The notes below the pieces were generated by a model, which was given only the letters and a program-made list of their open reading frames with translations, ran no database searches and had not been told where the DNA came from. Of a DNA stretch of 15,828 bases, positions 13,825 through 15,828 are shown piece after piece. Position 1 is the stretch's first letter. The number at the start of each line of letters is the position of its first letter. The position numbers were made by a program, and so were the translations under genes. This DNA is from UBA8828 sp046315175 (GTDB lineage Bacteria; Verrucomicrobiota; Verrucomicrobiia; Opitutales; UBA953), in contig JBKDBK010000065.1 in the NCBI GenBank assembly GCA_046315175.1, positions 1 to 15,828 of the forward strand. Reading direction: 5' to 3'.

Positions 13825-14643
13825 TCAGTCGCCGCCGCGGCGGGGCTTGCCGGTCGAGGCGAAGAAGCCGCGGATGCGGGCGCCGAGGTAGTCGCGGTTG
13901 AGGCGGCCGATGACGTCGAGGGTGATGCCCTTGGGGCAGTGGGCCTGGCACTCGCCGTAGTTGGTGCAGTTGCCGAAGCCGGCCTCGTCCATCGCCCGGA
14001 CCATGGCGACCGCGCGCCGGTCGGCCTCGGGCGCGCCCTGGGGCAGGAGGTTGAGGTGGGTGACCTTGGCGCCGACGAAGAGCATGGCGGAGCCGTTCTT
14101 GCAGGAGGCGACGCAGGCGCCGCAGCCGATGCACTCGGCGGCGTCCATCGCCTCGTCGGCCACGGGCTTGGGCACGGGGAGGGTGTTGGCCTCGGGGGCG
14201 GAGCCGGTGCGCACGCTGATGAAGCCGCCGGCCTGGACGACCTTGTCGAACCCGGAGCGGTCGACCACGAGGTCGCGCAGGACGGGAAAGGCGCGGGCGC
14301 GCCAGGGCTCGACCGTGATGGTCTCCCCGTCGCGGAAATTGCGCATGTGGAGCTGGCAGGTGGTCACGCCGGGCAGGGGCCCGTGGGGCATGCCGTTGAT
14401 GGTCATCGAGCACATGCCGCAGATGCCCTCGCGGCAGTCGTGGTCGAAGGCGAAGGGCTCCTTGCCCGCGCGGATGAGCTGCTCGTTGAGCAGGTCCATC
14501 ATCTCGAGGAACGAGGCTGAGGTGGGGACGGCGGCGAGGGTATGCTCCTCGAAGGCGCCGGGCTGGCCGCGGCGCTGGCGCCAGACGCGCAGGGTGAGTC
14601 GGAGGGTGGCCTCGTGGCCGCCGGGGGTGTTTTCCTTAACCAT
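13825..14643 (-). CDS. sdhB: Succinate dehydrogenase/fumarate reductase iron-sulfur subunit
   Basis: 272 residues. SdhB passes electrons from the FAD of SdhA to quinone at the inner membrane (complex II). All cluster ligands are visible: C70, C75, C78 and C96 for [2Fe-2S] (CREGICGMC then C); C171, C174, C177 and C236 for [4Fe-4S]; C181, C226 and C232 for [3Fe-4S]. The spacing matches the family, and the protein is somewhat longer than E. coli SdhB (238), as in the Bacteroidetes-like type B enzymes. It follows sdhA by 9 bp on the same strand, so the two are co-transcribed. The ATG at 14643 fits the N-terminus; upstream is CCCTTCGCC with no Shine-Dalgarno. The membrane subunit gene is not in the window and probably lies upstream of sdhA. 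Confidence 0.97.
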   Translation of the reverse strand: MVKENTPGGHEATLRLTLRVWRQRRGQPGAFEEHTLAAVPTSASFLEMMDLLNEQLIRAGKEPFAFDHDCREGICGMCSMTINGMPHGPLPGVTTCQLHMRNFRDGETITVEPWRARAFPVLRDLVVDRSGFDKVVQAGGFISVRTGSAPEANTLPVPKPVADEAMDAAECIGCGACVASCKNGSAMLFVGAKVTHLNLLPQGAPEADRRAVAMVRAMDEAGFGNCTNYGECQAHCPKGITLDVIGRLNRDYLGARIRGFFASTGKPRRGGD

Positions 14644-14652
14644 GGCGAAGGG

Positions 14653-15828
<1,176 letters not shown>

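Overview
The window is about 15.8 kb of very GC-rich, gene-dense bacterial DNA with eleven protein-coding genes, two of them cut by the window edges. I saw no RNA genes, insertion sequences, CRISPR arrays or prophage. The content points to the PVC group, most likely Verrucomicrobiota. The evidence is a protein pairing a PVC-type membrane-bound dehydrogenase propeller with a PVC-type haem-binding domain, a SdhA/SdhB pair resembling the Bacteroidetes/Verrucomicrobia form, and start codons that mostly lack Shine-Dalgarno sequences. The phylum is inferred from gene content, not from a marker phylogeny; a planctomycete is the main alternative.

Layout, left to right. (1) A 5'-truncated gene for a membrane-anchored, helical, TPR-like protein (+), which converges on (2) ahcY (-), with metK upstream of it on the same strand. 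These two enzymes make S-adenosylmethionine and remove S-adenosylhomocysteine, so they form the core of the methylation cycle. (3) A 1,016-residue secreted PVC-type propeller/HEAT/cytochrome c protein (-), ending at a likely intrinsic terminator just upstream of metK. (4) A divergently transcribed GH20-type hexosaminidase (+), convergent with (5) an outer-membrane porin-like protein with a His/Glu-rich loop (-). The leader of (5) is AT-rich and holds a 5-5-5 inverted repeat like a metal-regulator operator. (6) A divergent MarC-family membrane protein (+). (7) A tightly coupled three-gene operon (+): a secreted CotH-type kinase, a VTC-type polyphosphate polymerase and a DUF4956 membrane protein. 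(8) sdhB and the 3' part of sdhA (-), the iron-sulfur and flavoprotein subunits of succinate dehydrogenase/fumarate reductase.

The most interesting unit is the CotH-VTC-DUF4956 operon. Junctions of 1 bp and a 4-nt ATGA overlap imply joint expression of an exported kinase-fold protein, a cytosolic polyphosphate-synthase fold and a multi-span membrane protein. The arrangement suggests a bacterial analogue of the eukaryotic VTC complex, which couples polyphosphate synthesis to translocation. That role is inference. Other items worth a look are the candidate metal-responsive operator before the His-rich porin, the pyrimidine-rich Shine-Dalgarno-free start sites, and a 10-mer shared by the leaders of metK and ahcY. 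No gene-free stretch exceeds about 130 bp.
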